A DNA stretch of 64,000 nt from Corynebacterium provencense (GTDB taxonomy: Bacteria > Actinomycetota > Actinomycetes > Mycobacteriales > Mycobacteriaceae), in the NCBI GenBank assembly GCA_900049755.1, contig LT160592.1:409836-473835 (forward strand). Direction: 5' to 3'. Each line of letters opens with the position of its first letter. Positions within the stretch are counted from its first letter, which is position 1. The position numbers were made by a program, and so were the translations under genes. Shown in pieces: positions 43,349-53,493 of this stretch. The notes beneath the pieces are model-generated. The model did not search any database. It saw only the letters and a program-made list of their open reading frames with translations, and was not told where the DNA came from.

Positions 43349-44425
43349 TCAGGGGACGGAGCGGACGCCGTGGGGGCTGGACGAGGCGACCAGGGTGGGA
43401 CCGGCGTGCCCCGACCCCGCGACAGCGGCGGCCACCTCGACCGCGTGGTCACGGTCGGCGCAGAGAACCGCGAGGGTCGGTTCGGCCCCGGACACCACCA
43501 CCCCCAGAGCTTCCGCCTCCACGGCGACGTTCATGGACAGGCGTAGACCGGGCCGGAAACTGCACACCAGTGCGTGCAGGTCGTTGTCCAGGAACCCTCC
43601 CACGACGGTGGGGTCCTCGTCCAGCAGAGCGCGCTGGATATGTGTGACGCTGCCTGCCAGGATGTAGTACACGCGCTCGCCCCGGTTCGCAGCCTCCCTC
43701 AGGCTGTCCAGTCCGGCGACGAGCTTCTCCACGGACAGGGGCTCCGCGGCCAGGGACCTGTCGTCGGTGGCGAATGCCCAGTGACGTACGCCCCGGGTCA
43801 TCACCGGAACCGGGCCGCTTCCCTTGTCCAGTACCGTCCCACCGATGAAACGTGCAGGGACGCCGGGGCCGACCAGGGACGCCAGGCTTCTGAGCTCACT
43901 GTCGTCGGGCCCGGGGACCGGGGCGAGTCCGTGGTCGACGGCGTCCCTGCCGTGGAGGATGTCACGCATCGCCGCCAGTGTGGCCGCGGCATCAGCGTCG
44001 GCGCAGGCCAGAACGCCTGCGGGTATCTCCCGGCCGATCCGGATCTCCACCTGCGGCAGCAGAGAGTCCGGTGCGAGCTTCCGGTAGCGGTCGACAATGA
44101 CGGTCACCGCCCGGACCACGGGGCCGACAGAAGGGTCGTCCGGCTGCTCCGGATCGTGGGACCGGACCGTGCCCCGCGCCCGGTCGACCACGGTGACCGA
44201 GATGACCGGACCGGTGGACCGGCCGGTCCGGTCCGGGGGGACTGTCCCGGTCGCGGTGACTGTGACGGTCTCAGTCAGGTCGAGCGACTGGGTGACCGTG
44301 ACTATTTCCCTGGTGCCGGAGCTCTGCGGTTCCCCGATGCTGGTGAACAGGCACACTGCTCCCTGCGCGGTGGCGGACGCCTGCCACGGTGAGGTGTCTG
44401 CGGGCCCGCCGGCTGCCGTGTTCAC
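43349..44425 (-). CDS. IspE-like GHMP kinase homologue with degenerate active site
   Basis: 358 residues in the position of ispE (between ksgA and the ABC-F gene). Similarity to IspE is clear over the whole length: [91 protein letters not shown]. The catalytic parts are lost. The N-terminal A-K-x-N motif is ASATAQGAV, with Q21 where Lys is expected; the D-G-(Y/F)-H block reads SGTRE; the glycine-rich ATP loop (P-x-G-x-G-x-G-G-S-x-D) reads [15 protein letters not shown] (134-148); and G-x-D-V-P-F reads VGPGVPARF, so the general-base Asp is gone. Such a protein can hardly phosphorylate CDP-methylerythritol. The frame is open and the flanking genes intact, so it is maintained, perhaps with another role. 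GTG start overlaps the ksgA stop (GTGA). Confidence 0.8.
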   Translation of the reverse strand: MNTAAGGPADTSPWQASATAQGAVCLFTSIGEPQSSGTREIVTVTQSLDLTETVTVTATGTVPPDRTGRSTGPVISVTVVDRARGTVRSHDPEQPDDPSVGPVVRAVTVIVDRYRKLAPDSLLPQVEIRIGREIPAGVLACADADAAATLAAMRDILHGRDAVDHGLAPVPGPDDSELRSLASLVGPGVPARFIGGTVLDKGSGPVPVMTRGVRHWAFATDDRSLAAEPLSVEKLVAGLDSLREAANRGERVYYILAGSVTHIQRALLDEDPTVVGGFLDNDLHALVCSFRPGLRLSMNVAVEAEALGVVVSGAEPTLAVLCADRDHAVEVAAAVAGSGHAGPTLVASSSPHGVRSVP

Positions 44426-45414
44426 TGCCGGTCCCGCAGGGTCGCCGGGGTGTCGCCGTCGCCACCTGACCGTGCCGCCAGCGAGGCGACCGCCAGGGTC
44501 ACGAAATCGACTGTCCCGAGTTTCTCACCGCGCTGACGAGGGTCGATTCCGGCGGCGGTGAGGACTTCCTCTGCCGACTGCGGTGATCCGAAATAGCCGG
44601 CCAGAGCCGCGCGGAGCGTCTTGCGCCGCTGCAGGAAGGCTGCGTCCGTGAGAGCGAAGACCTCACCCTGGAGTGCCTGCCGGTCCGGAGGTGACAGTGT
44701 GGTGAGGACGTTCTGCCAGGGCCGGTCACCGTCGGTCCACCGGTCGATCCTGACCAGTCCCGAGTCGATTTTCGGGGCGGGCCAGAAGACGTTCCTGCCG
44801 ACGGTGCCCGCCCGGGTGACCGCCCCGTGGAAACCTGCCTTGACACTGGGGACGCCGTAGATCTTCGACCCGGGGGCGGCGGCCAGTCTCTCGGCGACCT
44901 CAGCCTGGACCATCACGAGGACTCTGCGGATCGAGGGGAACTCGGACAGCAGGTGGAGCAGAACAGGTACGGAGACGTTGTAGGGCAGGTTGGCGACCAG
45001 GGCGGTCGGAGGGTGGACACCGGCACGGTCGAGGTCCGGGGCGGTGAGGGTCAGAGCGTCGGCGCTGAGTACGGTCACGTCGGTCTCCCGGTGCGGGGCG
45101 TGCTCAGAGACAGTGCGCGGGAGCCTGTCCGCCAGGCGCCGGTCGATTTCCACGGCAGTGACGTCTCCGACCCGGTCGAGCAGTGCCAGGGTGAGTGACC
45201 CGAGCCCCGGGCCGACCTCGATGACGTGATCTCCGGGTCCCAGTTCAGCCGCCGAGACGATCCGACGCACGGTGTTCGGGTCAAGGACGAAGTTCTGGCC
45301 CAGCTTCTTCGTCGGGGTGATGCCGAGTTCTGCGGCCAGGCTCCTGATTTCGCCGGGGCCCAGCAGCCGGACGCCCCCGGGGCCGGCCGTGCTCTTGTCT
45401 TCACTGTCCGTCAC
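44422..45414 (-). CDS. ksgA: 16S rRNA (adenine(1518)-N6/adenine(1519)-N6)-dimethyltransferase
   Basis: Dimethylates two adenosines in helix 45 during small-subunit maturation. 330 residues from the GTG at 45414 ([14 protein letters not shown]). [21 protein letters not shown], the SAM loop [46 protein letters not shown] (catalytic NLPY), [21 protein letters not shown] hexamer 6 bp before the GTG supports this start over a longer frame to 45573. It is followed by the ispE-like gene with an overlap. Confidence 0.93.
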   Translation of the reverse strand: MTDSEDKSTAGPGGVRLLGPGEIRSLAAELGITPTKKLGQNFVLDPNTVRRIVSAAELGPGDHVIEVGPGLGSLTLALLDRVGDVTAVEIDRRLADRLPRTVSEHAPHRETDVTVLSADALTLTAPDLDRAGVHPPTALVANLPYNVSVPVLLHLLSEFPSIRRVLVMVQAEVAERLAAAPGSKIYGVPSVKAGFHGAVTRAGTVGRNVFWPAPKIDSGLVRIDRWTDGDRPWQNVLTTLSPPDRQALQGEVFALTDAAFLQRRKTLRAALAGYFGSPQSAEEVLTAAGIDPRQRGEKLGTVDFVTLAVASLAARSGGDGDTPATLRDRQ

Positions 45415-45420
45415 AGCTCG

Positions 45421-45426
45421 AGGATA
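45421..45426 (-). promoter_or_regulatory. -10 hexamer TATCCT of ksgA (leaderless type)
   Basis: TATCCT ends 6 bp before the GTG at 45414. Confidence 0.4.
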
Positions 45427-45458
45427 CAGCCCCGCGGCAGTTCCCCGGCCACCGGCGG

Positions 45459-45482
45459 TGCTGCGCTGCTGCGCTGCTGCGC
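45459..45482. repeat. 8-bp tandem repeats between rpfB and ksgA
   Basis: Three copies of TGCTGCGC upstream of the ksgA promoter. Confidence 0.85.
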
Positions 45483-45505
45483 TGTCGCGTCCTTCCCCCG
45501 CGATC

Positions 45506-45524
45506 CCGGGGCTTCCTGCCCCGG
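45506..45524 (-). terminator. Hairpin after rpfB
   Basis: CCGGGGC and GCCCCGG pair around a 5-nt loop, 12 nt beyond the rpfB stop and before the ksgA promoter. Confidence 0.6.
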
Positions 45525-45536
45525 CCCCGTGGGATG

Positions 45537-47643
<2,107 letters not shown>

Positions 47644-47650
47644 GCGGCCC

Positions 47651-47656
47651 AGACTA
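47651..47656 (-). promoter_or_regulatory. -10 hexamer TAGTCT of tatD (leaderless type)
   Basis: TAGTCT lies 7 bp before the ATG at 47643 and overlaps the tenA stop. Confidence 0.4.
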
Positions 47657-48526
47657 CCGGGGCGGCCTCCCCGTCCCCCGGGTGTGTCCCCCGTGCCCGG
47701 GGTCCCGGTCCGCATGCCCGTCGAAGAACTGCAGCTCCAGGTCCACTGTGCGGGCGAAGAACTCTCTGGCACTGCGGGCGTCCTCCGGTGTCCGGTCACC
47801 GACACGGTCCATCTCCGAGCGCAGGAAAGCGACCAGTTCATGGAAGTCCGGGTAGTCGTGCAGCCGTACCCATTCCGCGTGGACGGGCCTGGCAGGGTAT
47901 CCGTCCGGACCGGTCCCGTACGCGCGGTTCTCCGGGCGCGTCGCCCAGTCGAGGTACAGCCATTCGCACACCAGGATCACCGCGATGACGGCCGGGTAGC
48001 TGCCTGAGGCCGCGGCGTCCGCGAAGAGCTGCCTGAATCCGGTGGTGGCCTCCGTGTCCGGGACACCGTCACCGTCCGCGGAACCTGCAGAGTGCCCTGC
48101 CGAGTTCTCTGCCCAGCTCTCTGCCGAACTCTCTGCCGAGCTCTCTGAGAGCTCCTCGACCGCCTCCCGGAAGTACGTGTCCTCGTCCCCCGCGACCTCC
48201 CCGATGAAAAGGGCGAAACGGTGACGGGACGGATAGTTGTCCGCCGTGGCTACTGCCGCGCCGATCAGGGCCATGAACCCGTCAGCGAAACGGTAGTCCT
48301 GGACAAGATAGGCGGCCAGGTCCCGGTCCGGCAGTGTTCCGGCGAACAGGGAGGTCACGAACGGATGGGTGACCGCGGTCTCCCAGGTAGTTCGGTTCTC
48401 CGCCCTCAGTACGTCGCTGAACCTGGTGCCTCCCCCGACACCGCTGCCCGGCCTGTCCGGTTCCGGTGTGGCGGCCCGCCCGGCCGACGTGTCTTCTGCA
48501 GCATGAACTGGTCTGTGATCTGCCAT
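47654..48526 (-). CDS. tenA: TenA-family thiaminase II / thiamin salvage protein
   Basis: Hydrolyses thiamin breakdown products so that the pyrimidine can be reused. 290 residues. FSDVLRAENRTTWETAVTHPFV, then LPDRDLAAYLVQDYRFADGFM, PSRHRFALFIGEVAGDEDTYF and IAVILVCEWLYLDWATRPE (expected Cys) follow the TenA pattern. An extra ~25 residues, ESSAESSAESWAENSAGHSA, from 12-bp repeats interrupt the fold between helices. The first ~40 residues are low complexity. ATG 48526 lies directly behind a TPP riboswitch whose 3' part holds the GGAGGA. Confidence 0.85.
   Translation of the reverse strand: MADHRPVHAAEDTSAGRAATPEPDRPGSGVGGGTRFSDVLRAENRTTWETAVTHPFVTSLFAGTLPDRDLAAYLVQDYRFADGFMALIGAAVATADNYPSRHRFALFIGEVAGDEDTYFREAVEELSESSAESSAESWAENSAGHSAGSADGDGVPDTEATTGFRQLFADAAASGSYPAVIAVILVCEWLYLDWATRPENRAYGTGPDGYPARPVHAEWVRLHDYPDFHELVAFLRSEMDRVGDRTPEDARSAREFFARTVDLELQFFDGHADRDPGHGGHTRGTGRPPR
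48098..48145 (-). repeat. 12-bp tandem repeats in tenA
   Basis: Four 12-bp units of the TGCC(G/C)A(G/A)(T/C)TCTC type plus a partial one, encoding ESSA-like repeats in a loop of TenA. Confidence 0.9.
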
Positions 48527-48532
48527 GACAAT

Positions 48533-48604
48533 TCCTCCGCGGGTGTGAACCCGGTCAGGTTCGACGGGTCTCATCTCAGCCCGGGCCTGTCCCGGACACC
48601 CCGT
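48533..48604 (-). ncRNA. TPP riboswitch (THI element)
   Basis: On the coding strand the THI blocks are GGGGTGTCC, GGGCTGAGATGAGACCC, GTCGAACCTGACCGGGTT, CACACCCGCGGAGGA. The CTGAGA and GAACCTGA signatures are exact. The GGAGGA that serves tenA is at the end of the last stem, so thiamin pyrophosphate would hide it and block translation. Confidence 0.92.
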
Positions 48605-48683
48605 GTCACCGGTCGAGGATACCGTCATGCCGGTGGCACCCGGGCCCGGGGCACCCCCGCCGTCCCCTACCCCTTCAGCGTCA

Positions 48684-48699
48684 CCGGTGCGGTCACCGG
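48684..48699 (-). terminator. Hairpin after metG
   Basis: CCGGTG and CACCGG form a 6-bp stem with a CGGT loop, 22 nt past the metG stop and before the TPP riboswitch. Confidence 0.4.
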
Positions 48700-48721
48700 C
48701 GACTACCCCGGTCGGCCCGGT

Positions 48722-50608
48722 CTACTTGTCGGTGTCCTGCTCAGGGGCCCCTTCAGCGACCTCTTCCGCGGTCTCGTCGGGGCTGATGCGCGCCCACTCC
48801 GGGCCTGTGACCCCCAGCTCGGGGTCGAGGCGGGTGAACAGCGGGACCGGCTTCACCAGTGGTGTACCCGGGGTGAGGTCCGTGCGTGCCCAGGTGGCCT
48901 GCTGGTCGGTGTAGTCACCCATGATCACCGGGTAGGCGCGTCCTGCCTCGGGCAGTCCGACCCCCACAGGGGTGAGAGGTGAATCGTCGGTGACCTCGAC
49001 CACCTTCGGCTGCGCCGCCCAGACCCCGGTACCGCCCAGGGTCTCGAAGACCTGCTGTGCGGAGAAGGGGAGGTAGGGGGTGAGCAGTGTATTGGCGTCA
49101 GCGATAACCTGAAGGGCCGTGTACAGGACCGTGGCCAGCCGCTCGCGACTGTCGTCATCCTTCGCCAGCTTCCAGGGCTCCTGCGCGGCCAGGTAGCCGT
49201 TGGCCCGGCCTACTATGCGCATGGCCTCGGCAATGCCCGCCTTGAACCGCGAATGGGCGATGTTGTCGCCGACCACGTCGAAGGCCGCTGCCGCGTCGTC
49301 GAGCAGGTCGCGGTCCGCGTCAGTGAACTCGCCCGGGGTCGGGATCTCCCCGAAGTTCTTCACCGCCATCGACACGGTACGGCTGACCAGGTTGCCCCAC
49401 TCGTTTGCCAGCTCGGTGTTCACCCTGCGGACGAACTCGTCCCAGGTGAAGTCGGTGTCCATGTTCTCCGGCCCGGCGACGGCGATGAAATAGCGCAGCG
49501 CGTCCGGTCCGAACTCCCGGAGGAAGTCACGGACGTAGATCACCACTCCCTTGGAGGAGGAGAACTTCGACCCCGACATGGTCAGGAACTCGGAGGAGAC
49601 GACTTCGGTGGGGAGGTTGAGCACCCCCAGTTCACCGGGCTCGCCGCCCTTGTCACCCTTGCCCGCATATCCGAGCAGCTCGGCAGGCCAGATCTGGGAG
49701 TGGAAGGTGATGTTGTCCTTGCCCATGAAGTAGTAGGACAGGGCCTCGGGATCGCTCCACCACTTCTTCCACGCCTCCGGGTCTCCGGTGCGCCACGCCC
49801 ACTCGATCGAAGCGGACAGGTAGCCGACGACGGCGTCGAACCACACGTACAACTTCTTGGCACTGTTGTCCTGCCAGCCCTCGATCGGCACCGGCACTCC
49901 CCAGTCAATGTCCCGGCTCATCGCCCGGGGACGCATGTCCTTGAGCAGGTTGAGGGAGAACTTCAGGACGTTGGGACGCCAACCTGTCCTCGTCTTCAGC
50001 CACTCTTCCAGGGCTCCGGCGAACGCCGGAAGGTCCAGCATGAAGTGCTCGGTCTCCACAAATTCCGGGGTCGCACCGTCGATCTTGGAGCGCGGGTCGA
50101 TCAGGTCCACCGGGTCAAGCTGGTTACCGCAGTTGTCGCACTGGTCCCCGCGGGCGTCGGGTGCCCCGCAGATCGGACAGGTTCCCTCGATGAAACGGTC
50201 GGGAAGGGTCCTGCCGGTGCGGGGGTCGATCGCCCCGGTGGTGGTCTGCCTGACCATGTACCCGTTGTCGTTCAGCCCGCGGAACAGTTCCTGGACGACC
50301 GCGTAGTGGTTCCTGGTCGTCGTCCTGGTGAACAGGTCGTAGGACAGGCCCAGTCCGGCGAGATCCTCGACGATGATGCGGTTGTACCGGTCTGCCAGCT
50401 CCTGGACCGGCACTCCTTCCTTCTCCGCCTGCACCAGCAGGGGCGTCCCGTGCTCGTCGGTGCCTGAGACCATCAGCACGTCACTGCCACGCATCCGCTG
50501 GTAGCGGGCGAACACGTCCGAGGGGACGCCGAAGCCTGCGACGTGTCCGATGTGGCGGGGTCCGTTGGCGTACGGCCAGGCGACGGAGGTGAGGACATGT
50601 TTCGACAT
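48722..50608 (-). CDS. metG: Methionyl-tRNA synthetase
   Basis: Charges tRNA-Met. 628 residues from ATG 50608 ([16 protein letters not shown]). HIGH motif [15 protein letters not shown], zinc knuckle [41 protein letters not shown] in the form [15 protein letters not shown], and an anticodon-binding helical domain ([20 protein letters not shown]). No C-terminal tRNA-binding domain; the end is acidic. A TATGCT hexamer 7 bp upstream and GGGGAG give two ways of starting. 18 bp after rsmI, so partly co-transcribed. Confidence 0.96.
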   Translation of the reverse strand: MSKHVLTSVAWPYANGPRHIGHVAGFGVPSDVFARYQRMRGSDVLMVSGTDEHGTPLLVQAEKEGVPVQELADRYNRIIVEDLAGLGLSYDLFTRTTTRNHYAVVQELFRGLNDNGYMVRQTTTGAIDPRTGRTLPDRFIEGTCPICGAPDARGDQCDNCGNQLDPVDLIDPRSKIDGATPEFVETEHFMLDLPAFAGALEEWLKTRTGWRPNVLKFSLNLLKDMRPRAMSRDIDWGVPVPIEGWQDNSAKKLYVWFDAVVGYLSASIEWAWRTGDPEAWKKWWSDPEALSYYFMGKDNITFHSQIWPAELLGYAGKGDKGGEPGELGVLNLPTEVVSSEFLTMSGSKFSSSKGVVIYVRDFLREFGPDALRYFIAVAGPENMDTDFTWDEFVRRVNTELANEWGNLVSRTVSMAVKNFGEIPTPGEFTDADRDLLDDAAAAFDVVGDNIAHSRFKAGIAEAMRIVGRANGYLAAQEPWKLAKDDDSRERLATVLYTALQVIADANTLLTPYLPFSAQQVFETLGGTGVWAAQPKVVEVTDDSPLTPVGVGLPEAGRAYPVIMGDYTDQQATWARTDLTPGTPLVKPVPLFTRLDPELGVTGPEWARISPDETAEEVAEGAPEQDTDK

Positions 50609-50615
50609 GCTCCCC

Positions 50616-50621
50616 AGCATA
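50616..50621 (-). promoter_or_regulatory. -10 hexamer TATGCT of metG (leaderless type)
   Basis: TATGCT lies 7 bp before the ATG at 50608, in the short gap after rsmI. Confidence 0.4.
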
Positions 50622-50626
50622 AGACA

Positions 50627-51640
50627 TCACCTCCGGGCGGCCAGCACCGCCTCATAGAGTTCCCGCCGGGACGCCCCGTGCCCGGCGGCCACCTCCCGGC
50701 AGGCATCCTTCAGCCGCATCCCGGACGCCACCTTCTGTTCCACGACCGTCACCAGTGAGGCAGGGTCCACGGGTCCCCGTTCCGGTGCCCCGGAGATCAC
50801 GACGGTGATCTCCCCCCGCACCCCGGGCCCATGACCGTCGGAGGCGGCGTCGTCGACGGCGGCGACGCGGCCCGCCAGCTCACCGAGGGGGGCGCGGAGG
50901 ACTTCCTCGTGGGTTTTCGTCAGTTCCCGGCACACGGCCGCCTCCCGGTCCGCCCCGAGGATCTCCACGGCGACATCCAGGGTCTTCCTCAGCCGGTGCG
51001 GCGACTCGAAGAACGCCACAGCCCGACGTTCGTCGCGGAGGGTCTCCAGCCACCGGCGGCGGTCACCGTCACGTCGCGGTGCAAATCCGTCGAACGCGAA
51101 GTGCCCCACCCCGACGCCCGACAGGGCCAGGGCGGTGGGCACCGCGGACGGGCCGGGCAGACACGTCACCGGTACACCCGCCTCCTGCGCCGCCCGGACC
51201 AGCGGAAAACCGGGGTCCGAGACGGCCGGCATTCCCGCGTCGGTGACCACCAGGACCCTCGCTCCTGACGCCGCGGCGGTGACGAGGCCTGCGGCACGGT
51301 CGGATTCGTTGTGGTCGAAGTTGGACACCATCCGGCCCGTGATCTCCACACCCAGGGCGTCCGCCAGAGCACGGGTACGCCGGGTGTCCTCCGCTGCGAC
51401 GATGTCCGCACTGCCCAGTGCGTCGATGAGGCGGACCGAGGCGTCCAGTGCCGTCCCCAGGGGGGTGGCGGCCAGAATCACGCCCCCGTGGGGACAGGGC
51501 CGGTCGACGGCGGCACGCAGCCCCAGGGACCCCGCAGGTGAGGACGCCGTGATCCCGGCGGACGCGGCAGGTCCGGTGGGCGCAGGGCTCTCAGAGTGCT
51601 CAGAAGGTTCGGTCGGCTCGGCGGGCACGGCAGGGTCCAT
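50627..51640 (-). CDS. rsmI: 16S rRNA (cytidine(1402)-2'-O)-methyltransferase
   Basis: Methylates the ribose of C1402 in the decoding centre. 337 residues. Tetrapyrrole-methylase fold: VILAATPLGTALDASVRLIDAL, VAAEDTRRTRALADAL, VSNFDHNE, VLVVTDAGMPAVSDPGFPLV, CLPGPSAVPTALALSG, FFESPHRLRKTL, CRELTKTHEEVLR, GEITVVISG. About 55 residues of Pro/Ser/Ala-rich sequence precede the domain; a TAGAGT hexamer 8 bp before ATG 51640 indicates that this tail is truly translated. Divergent from pmt; upstream of metG, a usual pairing. Confidence 0.93.
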   Translation of the reverse strand: MDPAVPAEPTEPSEHSESPAPTGPAASAGITASSPAGSLGLRAAVDRPCPHGGVILAATPLGTALDASVRLIDALGSADIVAAEDTRRTRALADALGVEITGRMVSNFDHNESDRAAGLVTAAASGARVLVVTDAGMPAVSDPGFPLVRAAQEAGVPVTCLPGPSAVPTALALSGVGVGHFAFDGFAPRRDGDRRRWLETLRDERRAVAFFESPHRLRKTLDVAVEILGADREAAVCRELTKTHEEVLRAPLGELAGRVAAVDDAASDGHGPGVRGEITVVISGAPERGPVDPASLVTVVEQKVASGMRLKDACREVAAGHGASRRELYEAVLAARR

Positions 51641-51648
51641 AACTGCCG

Positions 51649-51654
51649 ACTCTA
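51649..51654 (-). promoter_or_regulatory. -10 hexamer TAGAGT of rsmI (leaderless type)
   Basis: TAGAGT ends 8 bp before the ATG at 51640. Confidence 0.45.
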
Positions 51655-51675
51655 TCCTGCCCACTCGTGCTCTCC

Positions 51676-51744
51676 CCTGCCCTGCCCAGTCCTGCCCTGC
51701 CCAGTCCTGCCCACCCAGTCCTGCCCTGCCCAGTCCTGCCCTGT
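51676..51744. repeat. 15-bp tandem repeats between rsmI and pmt
   Basis: Three exact copies of CCTGCCCTGCCCAGT, with one shortened copy and a partial one, lie between the two divergent promoters. Confidence 0.9.
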
Positions 51745-51783
51745 CGCGTCCTGTCCTTCTGACCCTGCCCTTCCCTGACGCGA

Positions 51784-51789
51784 TACTAT
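51784..51789 (+). promoter_or_regulatory. -10 hexamer TACTAT of pmt (leaderless type)
   Basis: TACTAT is followed by 8 bp and the pmt GTG. Confidence 0.5.
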
Positions 51790-51797
51790 GACGCCCT

Positions 51798-53405
51798 GTG
51801 AAGCAATCTGCCACCGTAGCCCACCGGCCGGGCACCGGAACGACCCGGCGGGCCTCCCCTTTCCGGGGCGCCGCCCTCCGGGCCGTCACCCGCTGGAACA
51901 TCATCCTGTGCGTCCTGGCCCTGCTCGGAGCAGTCACGCGACTGACGGAGCTGGGCTACCCCACAGATGACGGCACACCCGTCTTCGACGAGAAGCACTA
52001 CGTCCCGCAGGCATGGCAGATTCTGCGGGGCGCCGACAATCCCGTCGTCGGAGGTATCGAGGACAACCCGGCCTATGGACTGGTCGTCCACCCCCCGCTG
52101 GCCAAGCAGCTCGAGGCACTGGGCATGGCGGTCTTCGGAGACACCGCATTCGGATGGCGCGTCGTCGCCGCTCTGCTGGGCATCGGAGTGATCCTGCTCA
52201 CGGCGTCCACAGCGCGGCGTATCGCCCGCTCCACGGGTCACGGGGACTGGGTCGGACTGTCGGCGGGGCTGATCGCCCTGTGCGACGGCATCCTGTTCGT
52301 CACCGGGCGGTCTGCGATGCTCGACCAGTTCCAGACCTTCTTCGTCATTCTCGCCGCCTATCTGCTGGTCCGGGACCACGAACAGATGGAGGGCCTGTTC
52401 CGACGGGTCTTCACCGAAGGCCGCGTCTCCGACAGTCCCCTGGGCCCACGCGCCGGGTACCGGTGGTGGCGTTTCGCTGCAGGGGTCTCACTGGGGTGCG
52501 CGCTGGCCGTGAAGTGGTCCGGCCTGTACTACATGGCATTCTTCGGCCTCGCCGTTGTCGGGGTCGACTGGTGGAGACGCCGCCGTTTCGGGGTGCAGCG
52601 TCCACTGGCGGGTGTGTTCGCCCTGGACTGTGTACCGGCCTTCGCCTCCCTTGTCCTGCTGCCCGCAGTGGTCTACGTGCTGGACTGGCGTGCCTGGTTC
52701 GCCTCCGAGACCGGTGTCTTCCGCCACGAGGCGGAGTCCGGTAATGAGCGCATCGCGTCCTGGGGCCTCGGATGGCTGCCCGACTCCTGGCTGAACTTCA
52801 TCTACTACCACGTGTCCGTGCTGGACTTCCACGAGGAACTCACCAACTCCAACGGTCACCACCACCCGTGGGAGTCGAAACCCTGGGACTGGTTGGCCAG
52901 TACCCGCGGGCTCCTGTACTTCAGTGAGACAGACACCGGCGGGATGAAACATGTCGTGCTGCTGACCGGCACCCCGGCGGTGTGGTTCCTCGCTGTACCG
53001 GTGATGCTGTGGGGACTGTGGTCCCTCCTGCGCCGCCGTGACATGCGGTGGCTGGTTCCGGTGGTGGGATATCTGGCGGGCTTCCTGCCCTGGCTGGTCA
53101 ACACCGACCGGCAGATGTACCTGTTCTACGCGACAAACCTCGCCCCTTTCCTCATCATCGGGCTGGCTCTGGCACTGGGGCAGCTCGCCGGCCGGTCACT
53201 GGTGAAGGACCGGGACGCTGCACCGCAGGCGGGGATGGTGGCGGGGATCCGTCATCTCTTCCTCACCAGGACCGGGCTGATGGTCGGGGTGGTCTACCTC
53301 GTCATCGTGGTGTGGATGTTCCTGTTCTTCCTCCCGGTGTTCTCCGGGCTGCCGCTCACCGAGACCCAGTGGCGGTGGAGGATGTGGCTGCCGGGCTGGA
53401 CCTGA
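51798..53405 (+). CDS. pmt: Polyprenyl-phosphate-mannose protein mannosyltransferase
   Basis: Membrane enzyme of the GT-C class that adds mannose to secreted proteins. 535 residues. The first loop has PVFDEKHYVPQAW (catalytic Asp-Glu), HPPLAKQLEALGMAVFG and GWRVVAALLGIG; TGRSAMLDQFQTFF and LAVKWSGLYYMAFF follow; the C-terminal PMT_4TMC part is LVPVVGYLAGFLPWL, MYLFYATNLAPFLIIGLAL, VVYLVIVVWMFLFFLPVFSG. About eleven helices. Divergent from rsmI, the conserved actinobacterial order. GTG start directly after its -10 hexamer. The stop runs into a repeat array. Confidence 0.92.
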   Translation: MKQSATVAHRPGTGTTRRASPFRGAALRAVTRWNIILCVLALLGAVTRLTELGYPTDDGTPVFDEKHYVPQAWQILRGADNPVVGGIEDNPAYGLVVHPPLAKQLEALGMAVFGDTAFGWRVVAALLGIGVILLTASTARRIARSTGHGDWVGLSAGLIALCDGILFVTGRSAMLDQFQTFFVILAAYLLVRDHEQMEGLFRRVFTEGRVSDSPLGPRAGYRWWRFAAGVSLGCALAVKWSGLYYMAFFGLAVVGVDWWRRRRFGVQRPLAGVFALDCVPAFASLVLLPAVVYVLDWRAWFASETGVFRHEAESGNERIASWGLGWLPDSWLNFIYYHVSVLDFHEELTNSNGHHHPWESKPWDWLASTRGLLYFSETDTGGMKHVVLLTGTPAVWFLAVPVMLWGLWSLLRRRDMRWLVPVVGYLAGFLPWLVNTDRQMYLFYATNLAPFLIIGLALALGQLAGRSLVKDRDAAPQAGMVAGIRHLFLTRTGLMVGVVYLVIVVWMFLFFLPVFSGLPLTETQWRWRMWLPGWT

Positions 53406-53413
53406 CAGGCCCC

Positions 53414-53493
53414 GTCAGTCACTGTCAGCCACCGTCAGTCACCGTCAGCCACCGTCAGTCACCGTCAGCCACCGTCAGTCACCGTCAGCCACT
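53414..53493. repeat. 10/20-bp tandem array between pmt and the zinc-finger gene
   Basis: Eight 10-bp units alternate GTCAGTCACC and GTCAGCCACC, i.e. four 20-bp repeats. The array starts 9 bp after the pmt stop and contains the stop codon of the convergent gene. Confidence 0.95.

Noticed and set aside
41822..43546. 574-codon open frame on the + strand
   Set aside because: Antisense to the ABC-F gene, whose Walker and signature motifs are clear.
48591..48720. Small gene upstream of the TPP riboswitch
   Set aside because: No frame with a start, binding site and plausible protein; the stretch holds only the metG hairpin and GC-rich palindromes.
53414..53493. Possible CRISPR-like array
   Set aside because: Units of 10-20 bp are directly joined with no unique spacers and no cas genes; it is a simple tandem repeat.
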